Positions 32,626 through 40,823 of a DNA stretch of 49,220 nucleotides are shown here, one piece after another; position 1 is the first letter of the stretch, and each line of letters opens with the position of its first letter. The position numbers and the translations under genes were made by a program. The notes beneath the pieces were generated by a model. That model ran no database searches. It was not told the DNA's origin and saw nothing but the letters and a program-made list of their open reading frames with translations. The stretch is from Bacteroidales bacterium KA00344 (GTDB lineage Bacteria > Bacteroidota > Bacteroidia > Bacteroidales > Bacteroidaceae), in the NCBI GenBank assembly GCA_001552765.1, contig KQ959410.1, positions 26,659 to 75,878 on the forward strand, in the 5' to 3' direction.

Positions 32626-33062
32626 ATCAGATCTTCACGTTGTTTCTTGTACAGTTCGTTGATTCTCTCCTTGTGCTGTTCCAGATGCTGGCGCAGCACG
32701 GTATCCACATAGCCGCCCACAGAGATTTCCCCTCCGGCGATGTCGTTCACGATTTTGAGGATCTTGCCGTGTACGTCGCGGCTGATATAGACACACTGGC
32801 GGGTCTTTATCTCGTTGCGGCGCAGGAACAGCTCGTTATAGTCCTCGTCCTGCCTTTTCCGGCGGCCGCCTTCCCTCTGCGCTCTCTCCCGTGTCACGGG
32901 TTGAGCCGGTGGCGGCTCCGGTGCGGCGGTGTCCTCTCCGGTCGGTACGGCTGCGGGGTCTTCCTGCGCCGGGCGTAGTGTCCCGTCCTGTGTGCGCCGC
33001 CCGATAGATGCCAACAGCAGTTCCTCGTCGATGCCTTCCGTGTTTACTTTCCTGCTGCCCAT
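32622..33062 (-). CDS. traB: TraB, DUF3408 family
   Basis: About 146 residues. A Pro/Ala/Glu-rich disordered N-terminal half (residues 30-70) is followed by a basic patch (RAQREGGRRKRQDEDYNELFL) and a ribbon-helix-helix-like C-terminus (CVYISRDVHGKILKIVNDIAGGEISVGGYVDTVLRQHL). It starts just after the TraA stop; ATG at 33062, with a GTG at 33068 as an alternative overlapping the TGA. It is a paralogue of TraC. Confidence 0.82.
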   Translation of the reverse strand: MGSRKVNTEGIDEELLLASIGRRTQDGTLRPAQEDPAAVPTGEDTAAPEPPPAQPVTRERAQREGGRRKRQDEDYNELFLRRNEIKTRQCVYISRDVHGKILKIVNDIAGGEISVGGYVDTVLRQHLEQHKERINELYKKQREDLI

Positions 33063-33064
33063 GC

Positions 33065-33826
33065 TCACTGCGGTCTGATGATGTCGCTTATCTCTTCGGA
33101 AAACTCACGGATGCCGCTCCCTTTCAGCAGTGCCGTGTCCATCGGGAAGATGGTGGAGCGGAAAACGCTCTTGCGCTCTTCCGAAAGGTCGCGGCGGAAC
33201 TTCTTGCTGTCGGGCAGGCGGGTGGAAAGCACCGGGAAGCCCATTTCGGCTATCACTTCCTCGTAGATGCCGTACAGGTCGTTCCTCTCCCTGCCGTCCA
33301 CCATCGTCCAGAACAGATGCAGCCCCTTTGTTTTCGCTTGCCCGGTTGTCATCAGCCTGTCGCGGAACATCGTGACGAATTTCAGGGTACTTTCCACGAC
33401 AAAGCGGTCGGCACTCAGGGGCGTGAAGATGTAGTCCATCTGCGAGAGCGTCTTTATCACGCCGTTGCTCCGGAGTGTCCCCGGCATGTCGAAGAAAACC
33501 ACGTCGGGCTTCACGACCTCGGCGGCGATCATCCTTTCCGCATCGTCGAGGGCGTTCACCGCGTTGCTCTTGATGACCGGATAGGCGTTCTTCTTTATCT
33601 TGCGGAAATGGTCGCACGCGAGAGCCTTGAAGTAGATGCTCCTGCCGATGAGTGCCGTCTCATGTTCGCGCAGGCCGTGGATGCTGTGCTGCGGGTCGTC
33701 GCAGTCCACGACGGCGACATTGTAGCCTTTCACGTTGTGCAGGTAGCTGGCGGCGAGTGCCGTGACGGTGGATTTGCCGATGCCACCTTTCTGTGTTGCG
33801 AATGCAACGAAGATTTCCTTACTCAT
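33065..33826 (-). CDS. traA: TraA, ParA/MinD-family ATPase
   Basis: 253 residues from the ATG at 33826. Deviant Walker A ATQKGGIGKST near residue 10, VVDCDDPQHS, and switch II VVFFDMPGTLRSNG, as in ParA/Soj. It is the first gene of the tra operon and, with the ribbon-helix-helix proteins TraB and TraC, could place or maintain the element or the relaxosome at the pole (inference). The frame is open 96 codons further upstream, but that part is Arg/Pro-rich, without homology-like blocks, and is taken as noncoding. Confidence 0.9.
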   Translation of the reverse strand: MSKEIFVAFATQKGGIGKSTVTALAASYLHNVKGYNVAVVDCDDPQHSIHGLREHETALIGRSIYFKALACDHFRKIKKNAYPVIKSNAVNALDDAERMIAAEVVKPDVVFFDMPGTLRSNGVIKTLSQMDYIFTPLSADRFVVESTLKFVTMFRDRLMTTGQAKTKGLHLFWTMVDGRERNDLYGIYEEVIAEMGFPVLSTRLPDSKKFRRDLSEERKSVFRSTIFPMDTALLKGSGIREFSEEISDIIRPQ

Positions 33827-34263
33827 GGTTCTATTCAGTTTAATTGTTGATGATTTTGTTTTCTGTTTACATGCGAATTGAATTACCGCATTATCCGTTT
33901 CCGTGAACAGGCACACGGGCGGGTCACCGCGTATCCGGTTCTGCGGTGAAGCGGTGCGGCGGACAAGTGATGAATGACGACACTGCGTCATGAAGTCATT
34001 GAATCCATGCGTCACCGAATTGTCGGACAACCGGGTTTCCGACGGTTCGGGTATCCGTTTCGGCAAGTGTCCGCCGAAGCGGTTGTCCGGGTATTTGAAT
34101 ATTCCTTTCCTCATATCTTCAAACCGTTAGTTTCTTGAATCATGCTGCAAATAAACAAGTATATTTTTGAACTTGTATCACTTCCCAAGCAAGTGGCGGC
34201 ATGTTGCGCCGGTTGGCAGCCATTGGCCGGGTCAAGTATCTGTTCGTTACCGCTTTAAGAGCG
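33827..34263. other. Divergent intergenic region between traA and mobA (left part)
   Basis: No gene. It carries several inverted repeats: ATGACG/CGTCAT (33974-33979 and 33986-33991), GGCGGACA/TGTCCGCC (33958-33965 and 34068-34075) and ACAAGT/ACTTGT (about 34157-34178). These could be operators for the tra operon or part of the transfer origin. I find no TAnnTTTG element facing traA. Confidence 0.4.
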
Positions 34264-34271
34264 TAACTTTG
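34264..34271 (+). promoter_or_regulatory. Probable mob operon promoter (-7 element)
   Basis: TAACTTTG fits TAnnTTTG and points at mobA, with a leader of about 260 nt containing the palindromes described next. With flanking bases it reads GTAACTTTGC, which also equals the att core consensus, so it could be an internal integrase site; promoter is the simpler reading. Confidence 0.45.
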
Positions 34272-34390
34272 CACCCGGACGGCAGGGTTCGCCGATGGCG
34301 CGCGGCCCGGAGTCCTGAAAGGTATTTTCCCAATCCGTCCCCTGACGGATTTTTATGTTCACCTGAACATAGCAAGGTATGTTTTCAGCC

Positions 34391-34467
34391 GCTCAAAATA
34401 TTTTGAGCATCCCGGAAAACGCCTTGCCCTTGCAGGGGGCGGGCTTTCCCTCCGAAGTCGGGAAGCC
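34391..34467. other. oriT: Candidate oriT: palindromes upstream of mobA
   Basis: GCTCAAAATATTTTGAGC (34391-34408) is a perfect 18-bp palindrome. GGCTTTCCC (34442-34450) pairs with GGGAAGCC (34460-34467) around a nine-base loop with one bulged T. In the CTnDOT family oriT lies in the intergenic region next to mobA, and relaxase nick sites usually sit beside such inverted repeats. The nick itself cannot be placed from sequence alone. Confidence 0.5.
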
Positions 34468-34535
34468 TTTCAGAACTGCGGTGCCGTGACCCGAAGCGGC
34501 GGCTTATGCCGTCAATCCGCTAAATCCAAAGTAAT

Positions 34536-35039
34536 ATGAAAGAGAAAAGGAAAAGCAAAGCAGGGAGAAATCCCAAACTTGATCCGGCGGTGTACCGGTA
34601 CACCGTCCGTTTCAACGAGGAGGAACACAACCGTTTCCTCGCCATGTTCGGAAAATCGGGTGTCTATGCGCGGTCGGTTTTCCTCAAAGCGCACTTCTTC
34701 GGACAGCCGTTCAAGGTGCTGAAGGTGGACAAGACGTTGGTGGACTATTACACCAAGCTGTCGGATTTTCATGCGCAGTTCCGCGCCGTAGGTACGAATT
34801 ACAACCAAGTCGTGAAGGAACTGAGGCTGCATTTTTCAGAGAAAAAGGCGATGGCGTTGCTCTATAAATTGGAGCAACACACCGTCGAACTCGTGAAACT
34901 GAGCCGTCAGATTGTGGAACTGTCAAGGGAGCTGAAAGAGCAGCGAGAGCAGAGCCAAACTTGTTTGGACTCTGCCGAGTCGCGTTTGAAGAAGAGTGAA
35001 ACTCAAATGGAGGCGAAATGGTCGCAAAAATCAGTGTAG
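34536..35039 (+). CDS. mobA: Mobilization protein MobA (relaxosome accessory)
   Basis: 167 residues. A basic N-terminus (KEKRKSKAGRNPKLDPAVYRYTVRFNEEEHNRF) with the short strand and helix of a ribbon-helix-helix DNA-binding domain, as in MobC/MbeC-type accessory proteins, is followed by a helical C-terminal half with heptad-like repeats (LYKLEQHTVELVKLSRQIVELSRELKEQ). It probably binds oriT and helps load the MobB relaxase. The leader is CGCTAAATCCAAAGTAAT. It overlaps mobB by 22 bp. Confidence 0.88.
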   Translation: MKEKRKSKAGRNPKLDPAVYRYTVRFNEEEHNRFLAMFGKSGVYARSVFLKAHFFGQPFKVLKVDKTLVDYYTKLSDFHAQFRAVGTNYNQVVKELRLHFSEKKAMALLYKLEQHTVELVKLSRQIVELSRELKEQREQSQTCLDSAESRLKKSETQMEAKWSQKSV

Positions 35040-36265
35040 GCAGCTCGTTGTACGGCGCGATTGCCTACAACGGGGAGAAGATTAACGAGGCACAGGGGCG
35101 GCTTCTCACCACCAACCGCATCTATAATGACGGTTCGGGGAAGGTGGACATCGGCAAGGCGATGGAGGGCTTCCACACCTTCCTGCCACCGCAGATGAAA
35201 GTGGAGAAACCGGTGGTGCATATCTCGCTCAACCCGCACCCGGAGGATGTGCTGACCGATGCGGAATTGCAGGACATCGCCCGCGAGTATCTGGAAAAGC
35301 TCGGTTTTGGCAACCAGCCTTATCTTGTATTCAAGCACGAGGACATCGACCGTCACCATCTGCACATTGTGACGGTGCGGGTGGATGAGAACGGGAAATG
35401 TATCAGCGACAAGAACAACTACTACCGCAGCAAGCAGATTACTCGTGAGCTTGAAAGGAAATACGGGCTGCACGATGCGGAGCGCAGGAACCGCCGTCTT
35501 GACACGCCGCTATGTAAAGTGGACGTATCGGCAGGCGATGTGAAGAAGCAGGTAGGCAATACCCTGAAGGCTCTGAACGGGCAGTACCGTTTCCAGACGA
35601 TGGGCGAATACCGTGCGCTCCTTTCCTTATATAATATGACGGTGGAGGAAGCGAGGGGTAACGTGCGCGGACGGGAATATCACGGGCTGGTCTATTCCGT
35701 CACGGACGACAAGGGCAACAAGGTCGGCAACCCGTTCAAGTCCTCGCTTTTCGGGAAGTCCGCAGGCTATGAAGCCGTGCAGAATAAGTTTGCCCGTTCC
35801 AAGCTTGAGATTAAGGACAGGAAACTCGCCGACATGACGAAACGCACCGTCCTTTCCGTGCTGCAAGGCACTTATGACAAGGACAGGTTTGTGTCCCTGC
35901 TCAAAGAGAAAGGCATCGACACCGTGTTGCGCCATACGGAGGAAGGGCGCATCTACGGGGCTACTTTCATCGACCACCGCACGGGGTGCGTGCTGAACGG
36001 CTCACGCATGGGCAAGGAGCTTTCGGCGAATGCCTTGCAGGAACATTTTACCCTGCCATACGCAGGACAGCCGCCGATACCGCTATCCATCCCTGTGGAT
36101 GCTGCGGACAAGGCGCACGGGCAGACCGCATACGACCGTGAAGACGTATCGGGCGGAATGGGCTTGCTCACTCCCGAAGGTCCGGCGGTAGATGCCGAGG
36201 AAGAGGCTTTCATCCGGGCGATGAAGCGCAAAAAGAAGAAAAAGCGCAAGGGCTTGGGTATGTAA
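35018..36265 (+). CDS. mobB: Relaxase MobB
   Basis: 415 residues of the MobP-type relaxase/mobilisation nuclease family. The N-terminus MVAKISVGSSLYGAIAYN carries candidate nicking tyrosines (Tyr12, Tyr17). The metal-binding histidine motif is HEDIDRHHLHIVTVRVDE near residues 107-123. A Lys-rich tail (RKKKKKRKG) ends the protein. It nicks oriT and leads the DNA strand into the recipient. It is translated with mobA (22-bp overlap) and followed 30 bp later by mobC. Confidence 0.92.
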   Translation: MVAKISVGSSLYGAIAYNGEKINEAQGRLLTTNRIYNDGSGKVDIGKAMEGFHTFLPPQMKVEKPVVHISLNPHPEDVLTDAELQDIAREYLEKLGFGNQPYLVFKHEDIDRHHLHIVTVRVDENGKCISDKNNYYRSKQITRELERKYGLHDAERRNRRLDTPLCKVDVSAGDVKKQVGNTLKALNGQYRFQTMGEYRALLSLYNMTVEEARGNVRGREYHGLVYSVTDDKGNKVGNPFKSSLFGKSAGYEAVQNKFARSKLEIKDRKLADMTKRTVLSVLQGTYDKDRFVSLLKEKGIDTVLRHTEEGRIYGATFIDHRTGCVLNGSRMGKELSANALQEHFTLPYAGQPPIPLSIPVDAADKAHGQTAYDREDVSGGMGLLTPEGPAVDAEEEAFIRAMKRKKKKKRKGLGM

Positions 36266-36295
36266 TCGGAGTATCAACAATTAAAAAATCAATGT

Positions 36296-38299
36296 ATGTC
36301 ACAACAAGAAGACGATTTGAGGGCATTGGCGAAAATCATGGATTTTCTGCGTGCCGTGAGTATCATTTTAGTGGTCATGAACGTGTACTGGTTCTGCTAC
36401 GAAGCCATCCGGCTGTGGGGCGTGAACATCGGTGTGGTGGACAAAATCCTGATGAACTTCGACCGCACGGCGGGGCTGTTCCATTCCATACTGTACACGA
36501 AGCTGTTTGCCGTCCTGCTGCTTGCCCTGTCCTGTCTGGGTACGAAGGGTGTCAAGGGAGAGAAAATCACTTGGAGAAAAATATGGACGGCACTCGCCAT
36601 CGGGTCCGTGCTGTTTTTCCTGAACTGGTGGATACTGGCTCTGCCGTTGCCGGTCGAAGCGGTGACGGGGCTGTATATCATTACCATCGGTACAGGCTAT
36701 GTCTGCCTTTTGATGGGCGGTCTGTGGATGAGCCGTCTGTTGAAACACAATCTGATGGAGGATGTTTTCAACAATGAGAACGAGAGTTTCATGCAGGAAA
36801 CAAGGCTCATCGAAAGCGAGTATTCGGTCAATCTGCCCACACGCTTCTATTACAAAAAGCGTTGGAACAACGGCTGGATCAATGTGGTGAATCCCTTCCG
36901 TGCGTCCATCGTGTTGGGTACGCCGGGCAGCGGCAAATCCTACGCAGTGGTGAACAGCTTTATCAAGCAACAGATTGAAAAGGGCTTCTCAATGTATGTG
37001 TACGACTTCAAATTCAGTGACTTGTCCACCATAGCCTACAACCATTTGCTGAACCACCCGGAGGGCTACAAGGTGAAGCCGAAATTCTATGTGATCAATT
37101 TCGACGACCCGCGACGCTCACACCGTTGCAATCCCATACACCCGGATTTCATGGAGGATATTACGGACGCTTACGAGAGTGCCTACACGATAATGCTCAA
37201 CCTCAATAAAACGTGGGTGCAAAAGCAGGGCGACTTCTTCGTGGAGTCACCTATCATTCTGTTTGCCAGTATTATCTGGTATCTCAAAATCTATCAGAAC
37301 GGGAAATACTGCACGTTTCCCCATGCCATCGAGTTTTTGAACCGCCGTTACGAGGATATTTTTCCGATACTGACTTCCTATCCCGAACTGGAGAATTACC
37401 TTTCCCCGTTCATGGATGCTTGGCTCGGAGGGGCTGCGGAGCAGCTCATGGGGCAGATAGCGTCGGCAAAAATTCCGCTTTCGAGGATGATTTCCCCGCA
37501 GCTCTACTGGGTGATGTCGGACAGCGAATTTACGCTGGACATCAACAATCCCGAAGAGCCGAAAATCCTATGCGTGGGCAACAATCCCGACCGTCAGAAC
37601 ATTTACGGGGCGGCTCTCGGTCTGTATAACTCCCGTATCGTGAAACTCATCAACAAGAAGGGGATGCTGAAGTCGTCGGTCATCATCGACGAGCTGCCCA
37701 CGATATACTTCAAAGGGTTGGACAATCTTATAGCTACCGCCCGAAGCAACAAGGTTGCCGTGTGTCTGGGCTTTCAGGATTTCAGCCAGTTAGTGCGCGA
37801 CTACGGCGATAAGGAAGCAAAAGTCGTGATGAATACGGTCGGTAACATTTTCTCCGGGCAGGTGGTAGGAGAAACGGCAAAGACACTATCGGAGCGGTTC
37901 GGGAAGGTGTTGCAGAAACGGCAGTCTATCTCCATCAACCGGCAGGATGTTTCCACCTCCATCAACACGCAGATGGACGCGCTTATCCCGCTGAGCAAGA
38001 TTTCCGGGCTTACGCAGGGTATGTTTGTCGGTTCGGTGTCCGACAACTTCAACGAGCGCATCGAGCAGAAGATTTTCCACTGCGAGATTGTGGTGGATGC
38101 CGAGAAGGTGAAGCGGGAGGAAAGTGCCTACAAGAAAATACCTGTCATTACCGATTTCACGGACGAGGACGGAAACGACCGCATGAAGGATACGGTGCAG
38201 GCGAACTACCGGCGCATCAAGGAAGAGGTGAAGCAGATTGTGCAGGATGAACTGGAACGCATCGCAGGCGATGACAACCTGAAGCACCTGTTGCAGTAG
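36296..38299 (+). CDS. mobC: Type IV coupling protein MobC (VirD4/TraG-like ATPase)
   Basis: 667 residues. About four N-terminal membrane helices (to about residue 150) anchor it in the inner membrane. The ATPase part has Walker A GTPGSGKS near residue 208 and Walker B SSVIIDELPTI near residue 462, followed by NLIATARSNKVAVCLGFQDFSQL, typical of TraG/VirD4 coupling proteins. It joins the MobB-DNA relaxosome to the Tra channel. The ATG at 36296 follows ATTAAAAAATCAATGT. Confidence 0.92.
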   Translation: MSQQEDDLRALAKIMDFLRAVSIILVVMNVYWFCYEAIRLWGVNIGVVDKILMNFDRTAGLFHSILYTKLFAVLLLALSCLGTKGVKGEKITWRKIWTALAIGSVLFFLNWWILALPLPVEAVTGLYIITIGTGYVCLLMGGLWMSRLLKHNLMEDVFNNENESFMQETRLIESEYSVNLPTRFYYKKRWNNGWINVVNPFRASIVLGTPGSGKSYAVVNSFIKQQIEKGFSMYVYDFKFSDLSTIAYNHLLNHPEGYKVKPKFYVINFDDPRRSHRCNPIHPDFMEDITDAYESAYTIMLNLNKTWVQKQGDFFVESPIILFASIIWYLKIYQNGKYCTFPHAIEFLNRRYEDIFPILTSYPELENYLSPFMDAWLGGAAEQLMGQIASAKIPLSRMISPQLYWVMSDSEFTLDINNPEEPKILCVGNNPDRQNIYGAALGLYNSRIVKLINKKGMLKSSVIIDELPTIYFKGLDNLIATARSNKVAVCLGFQDFSQLVRDYGDKEAKVVMNTVGNIFSGQVVGETAKTLSERFGKVLQKRQSISINRQDVSTSINTQMDALIPLSKISGLTQGMFVGSVSDNFNERIEQKIFHCEIVVDAEKVKREESAYKKIPVITDFTDEDGNDRMKDTVQANYRRIKEEVKQIVQDELERIAGDDNLKHLLQ

Positions 38300-38311
38300 A
38301 AATAAAAAAAC

Positions 38312-38342
38312 AGAGGTGGCGGAAAATATCTCCGTCACCTCT
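38312..38342. terminator. Terminator between mobC and the convergent Abi gene
   Basis: AGAGGTGGCGGA (38312-38323) pairs with TCCGTCACCTCT (38331-38342), 12 bp with one G-U-type mismatch and a seven-base loop. On the minus strand it is followed by a T7 tract (38304-38310), so it mainly ends the Abi transcript; on + it also follows mobC. A weaker CCTGT/ACAGG hairpin with T6 at 38428-38448 faces +. Confidence 0.75.
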
Positions 38343-38447
38343 TAAAATGAAGAACGCCTCCCAAGTATGCTGTCTTACGATGCGCCCAGGAGGTTTATTG
38401 TATTGCTTCTCTTTTTGTTTTTCCGCACCTGTAAACAGGCACTTTTT

Positions 38448-39374
38448 TCATTTCCAAATCGGCTCTTCTTTCCAGCGGTTGAAGAAGCCTATCTTGTAGA
38501 TGGGCACATCCGCATACTCCTCAAACAATGCCAGCAGTTTCTCTTTGAACGTATGCCCCTCGTCTATGGCATTGCAGAGATATAACATTGCCGTAATCAC
38601 ATAGAACGGTTTTTTCTGCTGTACCTCGGTCAATGGACGGGAAAGCCATGTCATTCGCGGATTATGAATTTCACAAGGCCGTTTGACCATGTTCCGACTC
38701 CATATTCTGGAATGGTGCGCGATTATGTTGCGCATATATGAAATGGCTTCAAGCCATCCCGAAAGTTCATTGTGTAGATTCAGCCCCATATCATTGGCTA
38801 TTGCTGATTTTTCGGGCAGTTGGTGGTTAAGGTTCTTGTATATCTTGGAAAGTGTGCCGAATGTGGCCACTTCAAATATAATCCACGCATCCGGGTGTTC
38901 GTCAAGCGTCTTTTCACCGCTTGCATCAGTCACAAGGTGCTTGCGCCTGTAGTCTTTCACAAAAATCTCATTGCTCCGTAAGAATTCTTCTATCAGTTCT
39001 TTGAGGTGCTGTGTGTGAAAAGCGACATCAGCAAACAATCTCGGGTCACGATACCACAGCCCTCCGTAGGATTGTGAAAGATGATAAATCATCTTTGTGC
39101 GTAGCGTGATTTCTATTGTTTCGATGGCATCAAATAAAATAAGGCGCAGTTCCTTGTCGAAATAATAGCGTGTGATTACATCTTCCAGTTTGGAATCCGG
39201 CTGAAACAGATGATTGGCTCTATCGGACTGCATGTCCCACCAATATCCCTTCAAACGATAGTAGCTGATATGAGCCAAATGTCGGGCAGCGAAACCTTCA
39301 TCGCCGACAAGCATTCCTCTTTGTTTGAGCAGTTCTATTTGTTCATCAATGGAACGTGATTCCTTATTTGCCAT
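38448..39374 (-). CDS. Abi_2 family abortive-infection protein (HEPN fold)
   Basis: 308 residues from the ATG at 39374. It matches the Abi_2 (AbiD/AbiF) family: SIDEQIELLKQRGMLVGDE, ISYYRLKGYWW, YYFDKELRLILFDAIETIEITLRTKMIYHLS, and the C-terminal RNIIAHH, which gives the RX4H catalytic motif of HEPN ribonucleases. Such proteins abort phage growth by cutting RNA. It has its own promoter at 39480 and a terminator, and sits as cargo between rteC and mobC, convergent with mobC. A frame extension of 53 codons upstream runs through the promoter and is rejected. Confidence 0.88.
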   Translation of the reverse strand: MANKESRSIDEQIELLKQRGMLVGDEGFAARHLAHISYYRLKGYWWDMQSDRANHLFQPDSKLEDVITRYYFDKELRLILFDAIETIEITLRTKMIYHLSQSYGGLWYRDPRLFADVAFHTQHLKELIEEFLRSNEIFVKDYRRKHLVTDASGEKTLDEHPDAWIIFEVATFGTLSKIYKNLNHQLPEKSAIANDMGLNLHNELSGWLEAISYMRNIIAHHSRIWSRNMVKRPCEIHNPRMTWLSRPLTEVQQKKPFYVITAMLYLCNAIDEGHTFKEKLLALFEEYADVPIYKIGFFNRWKEEPIWK

Positions 39375-39479
39375 ACCGTTATAAAAAAGAATGACCCGCC
39401 GGCAGATCTTACGGTATGCCAAACGGGTACTGTTATCGTTGAACACGGTCAGAACCGCATGTCTTCTTAATTGTAGATG

Positions 39480-39487
39480 CAAAGATA
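39480..39487 (-). promoter_or_regulatory. -7 promoter element of the Abi gene
   Basis: TATCTTTG on the minus strand, about 105 bases before the ATG at 39374. It lies 70 bp downstream of the rteC stop, so the defence gene is transcribed independently of rteC. Confidence 0.65.
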
Positions 39488-39556
39488 AGACTTTTTTATG
39501 TAACGACAAAAAATAAGCCGATTTTTCATTCAAACGATGAAAAGGTATAGAAATAC

Positions 39557-40162
39557 TTACCGTCTTTTTATTTCCAGTTCCTCATCGCGCATCATCCTCT
39601 CATTCAGTTTCTCCTGCATCCTGTCAAGGAAGTAGGTGCGGCTTTCGTTCTTCCGGCGTTTGATATCGGTGTAGAAGCGGTAGCAGTCCTTCGACTCAAC
39701 CCCGAATATCTTGTAAAGAAGCGGGGCAAGCTGTTTGAGCGGCATATTGCCGTTGTTGATACAACCCATCTCGTCGATGCCGTAGATAAGCTCCACGAGG
39801 TCTATGGCGTTGCCCGTCCATTGCAGGAGGCTGGCGGTGTTTTCAGTTGCGTTGTTGGCGGATATTAGTGGCGGCACTTGGGGCGTGGCAAGGAATTTTT
39901 GCATCTTCCTGATGAAAGACAGGGCCTTGCTGATGTAGGCGGCAATCTCTTTTCTTTCTTCTGATAGATTGCGCACGGGATGGTGCTGCAACTCGATTTC
40001 GATGTAAGCAAGCGCGATAATGGTAAGGTTCGCATCCATGCCGCCGTTACACAGTTCAATCACTTGGGTGGCGAAAGCCGTATATGCCGTTTCCATATTG
40101 CAGTCACCGGCTTCGTTTATCAGGCGGAAGAAGTCGGTTTCCGCCAGCAAGAAATAATTCAT
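39557..40162 (-). CDS. rteC: Excision/transfer regulator RteC
   Basis: 201 residues from MNYFLLAETDFFRLINEAG, the usual RteC start; the frame is open 21 codons further without support. It is all-helical, with a C-terminal winged-helix-like end (NMPLKQLAPLLYKIFGVESKDCYRFYTDIKRRKNESRTYFLDRMQEKLNERM). In CTnDOT, RteC is switched on by RteB and activates the excision operon; that operon is not in this window. The first ~60 residues are typical but many positions differ from the copy I remember, so it is a divergent allele. Confidence 0.85.
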   Translation of the reverse strand: MNYFLLAETDFFRLINEAGDCNMETAYTAFATQVIELCNGGMDANLTIIALAYIEIELQHHPVRNLSEERKEIAAYISKALSFIRKMQKFLATPQVPPLISANNATENTASLLQWTGNAIDLVELIYGIDEMGCINNGNMPLKQLAPLLYKIFGVESKDCYRFYTDIKRRKNESRTYFLDRMQEKLNERMMRDEELEIKRR

Positions 40163-40242
40163 GGTTCTGTCAATTTTGAAAATTACACTTTGTTTTCTGC
40201 GTGCGCACATAAATATAATTGGCAAAACATGTGTCAGAAAGC

Positions 40243-40265
40243 AAAAAATCCGGCACCGGCTTTTT
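40243..40265. terminator. Terminator-like hairpin upstream of rteC
   Basis: AAAAAATCCGG-CA-CCGGCTTTTT: a GC core flanked by A and T tracts, giving T-runs in both directions. It would end the RibD/DHFR-like transcript (stop at 40410) before rteC, so rteC needs its own promoter in the 80 bp that remain. Confidence 0.55.
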
Positions 40266-40285
40266 CAAGGTGCTGGAATTCAGTG

Positions 40286-40325
40286 GTATAAAATTCAATA
40301 TTTTTCCAAAGGAATGAATTTATAC
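40286..40325. promoter_or_regulatory. Inverted repeat upstream of rteC
   Basis: GTATAAAATTC (40286-40296) and GAATTTATAC (40316-40325) form a near-perfect inverted repeat with a 19-base spacer, 125-165 bp upstream of rteC. In the CTnDOT family RteB activates rteC from upstream half-sites; this could be that site, but the match is by position only. Confidence 0.35.
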
Positions 40326-40409
40326 GGGATTAAATTGTTCATAATCAGAACATTTCTTCTATTTCCGAAAACAAAATTGTATGACTGCCGTACATTTTGG
40401 CTGTCTTGC

Positions 40410-40823
40410 TTATTTGTCAAGGGTGTAGATACTTCGGCATACACCGTTAGGATAGCTTTTCACAGAGGAAAGCGTCCAGTGTTGCTTTGGCAGAGCCGAT
40501 TTGAAAAAATGCCGCCCACTTCCTAAAATGAAAGGAACGTTGTATAGTATGATTTCATCCACAGCGTGCATACGCAGTAGTCCGTTTATATAATCTGCCG
40601 TATCCGGTGTGGCTTCCGCGAGGTAACGGATGTTTGTGCCGTCTTTTCTCCATTCGTGCAGCATTGAAATGGAATAGTCCGGTGTCACACGGTAAAGGGC
40701 TTTCTTCCTGATTTCATCAAGACCGCAACGGTCAAGGCACAAATCCTGATGTGTTTTATCATATAACTCTGAAGAAAGACATCCGTCCATCGTCAGTACA
40801 GCGAGAATCTGAACTTTACCCAT
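40410..40823 (-). CDS. RibD C-terminal/dihydrofolate-reductase-like protein
   Basis: 137 residues that resemble the RibD_C (DHFR-fold) family: KVQILAVLTMDGCLSS at the start (first beta-strand), then a central helix and IRYLAEATPDTADYINGLLRMHAVDEIILYNVPFILGSGRHFF, the last strand-loop of the fold. At 137 residues it is shorter than the usual 170-200, mainly through loss of part of the middle, including the typical GR.T nucleotide-binding segment, so it may bind NADPH poorly. The gene starts 28 bases after the T6 tract of the structured leader at 40851-41066. Function unknown; similar genes ride on Bacteroidetes ICEs. Confidence 0.75.
   Translation of the reverse strand: MGKVQILAVLTMDGCLSSELYDKTHQDLCLDRCGLDEIRKKALYRVTPDYSISMLHEWRKDGTNIRYLAEATPDTADYINGLLRMHAVDEIILYNVPFILGSGRHFFKSALPKQHWTLSSVKSYPNGVCRSIYTLDK

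Noticed and set aside
33827..34114. N-terminal extension of TraA by 96 codons
   Set aside because: The standard ParA start MSKEIFVAFATQKGG is internal; the extension is Arg/Pro-rich and covers the regulatory region with inverted repeats.
34263..34272. GTAACTTTGC as a second attachment core
   Set aside because: It equals the consensus, but the consensus contains the promoter -7 element, and no GTTACG motifs flank it; a mob promoter is simpler.
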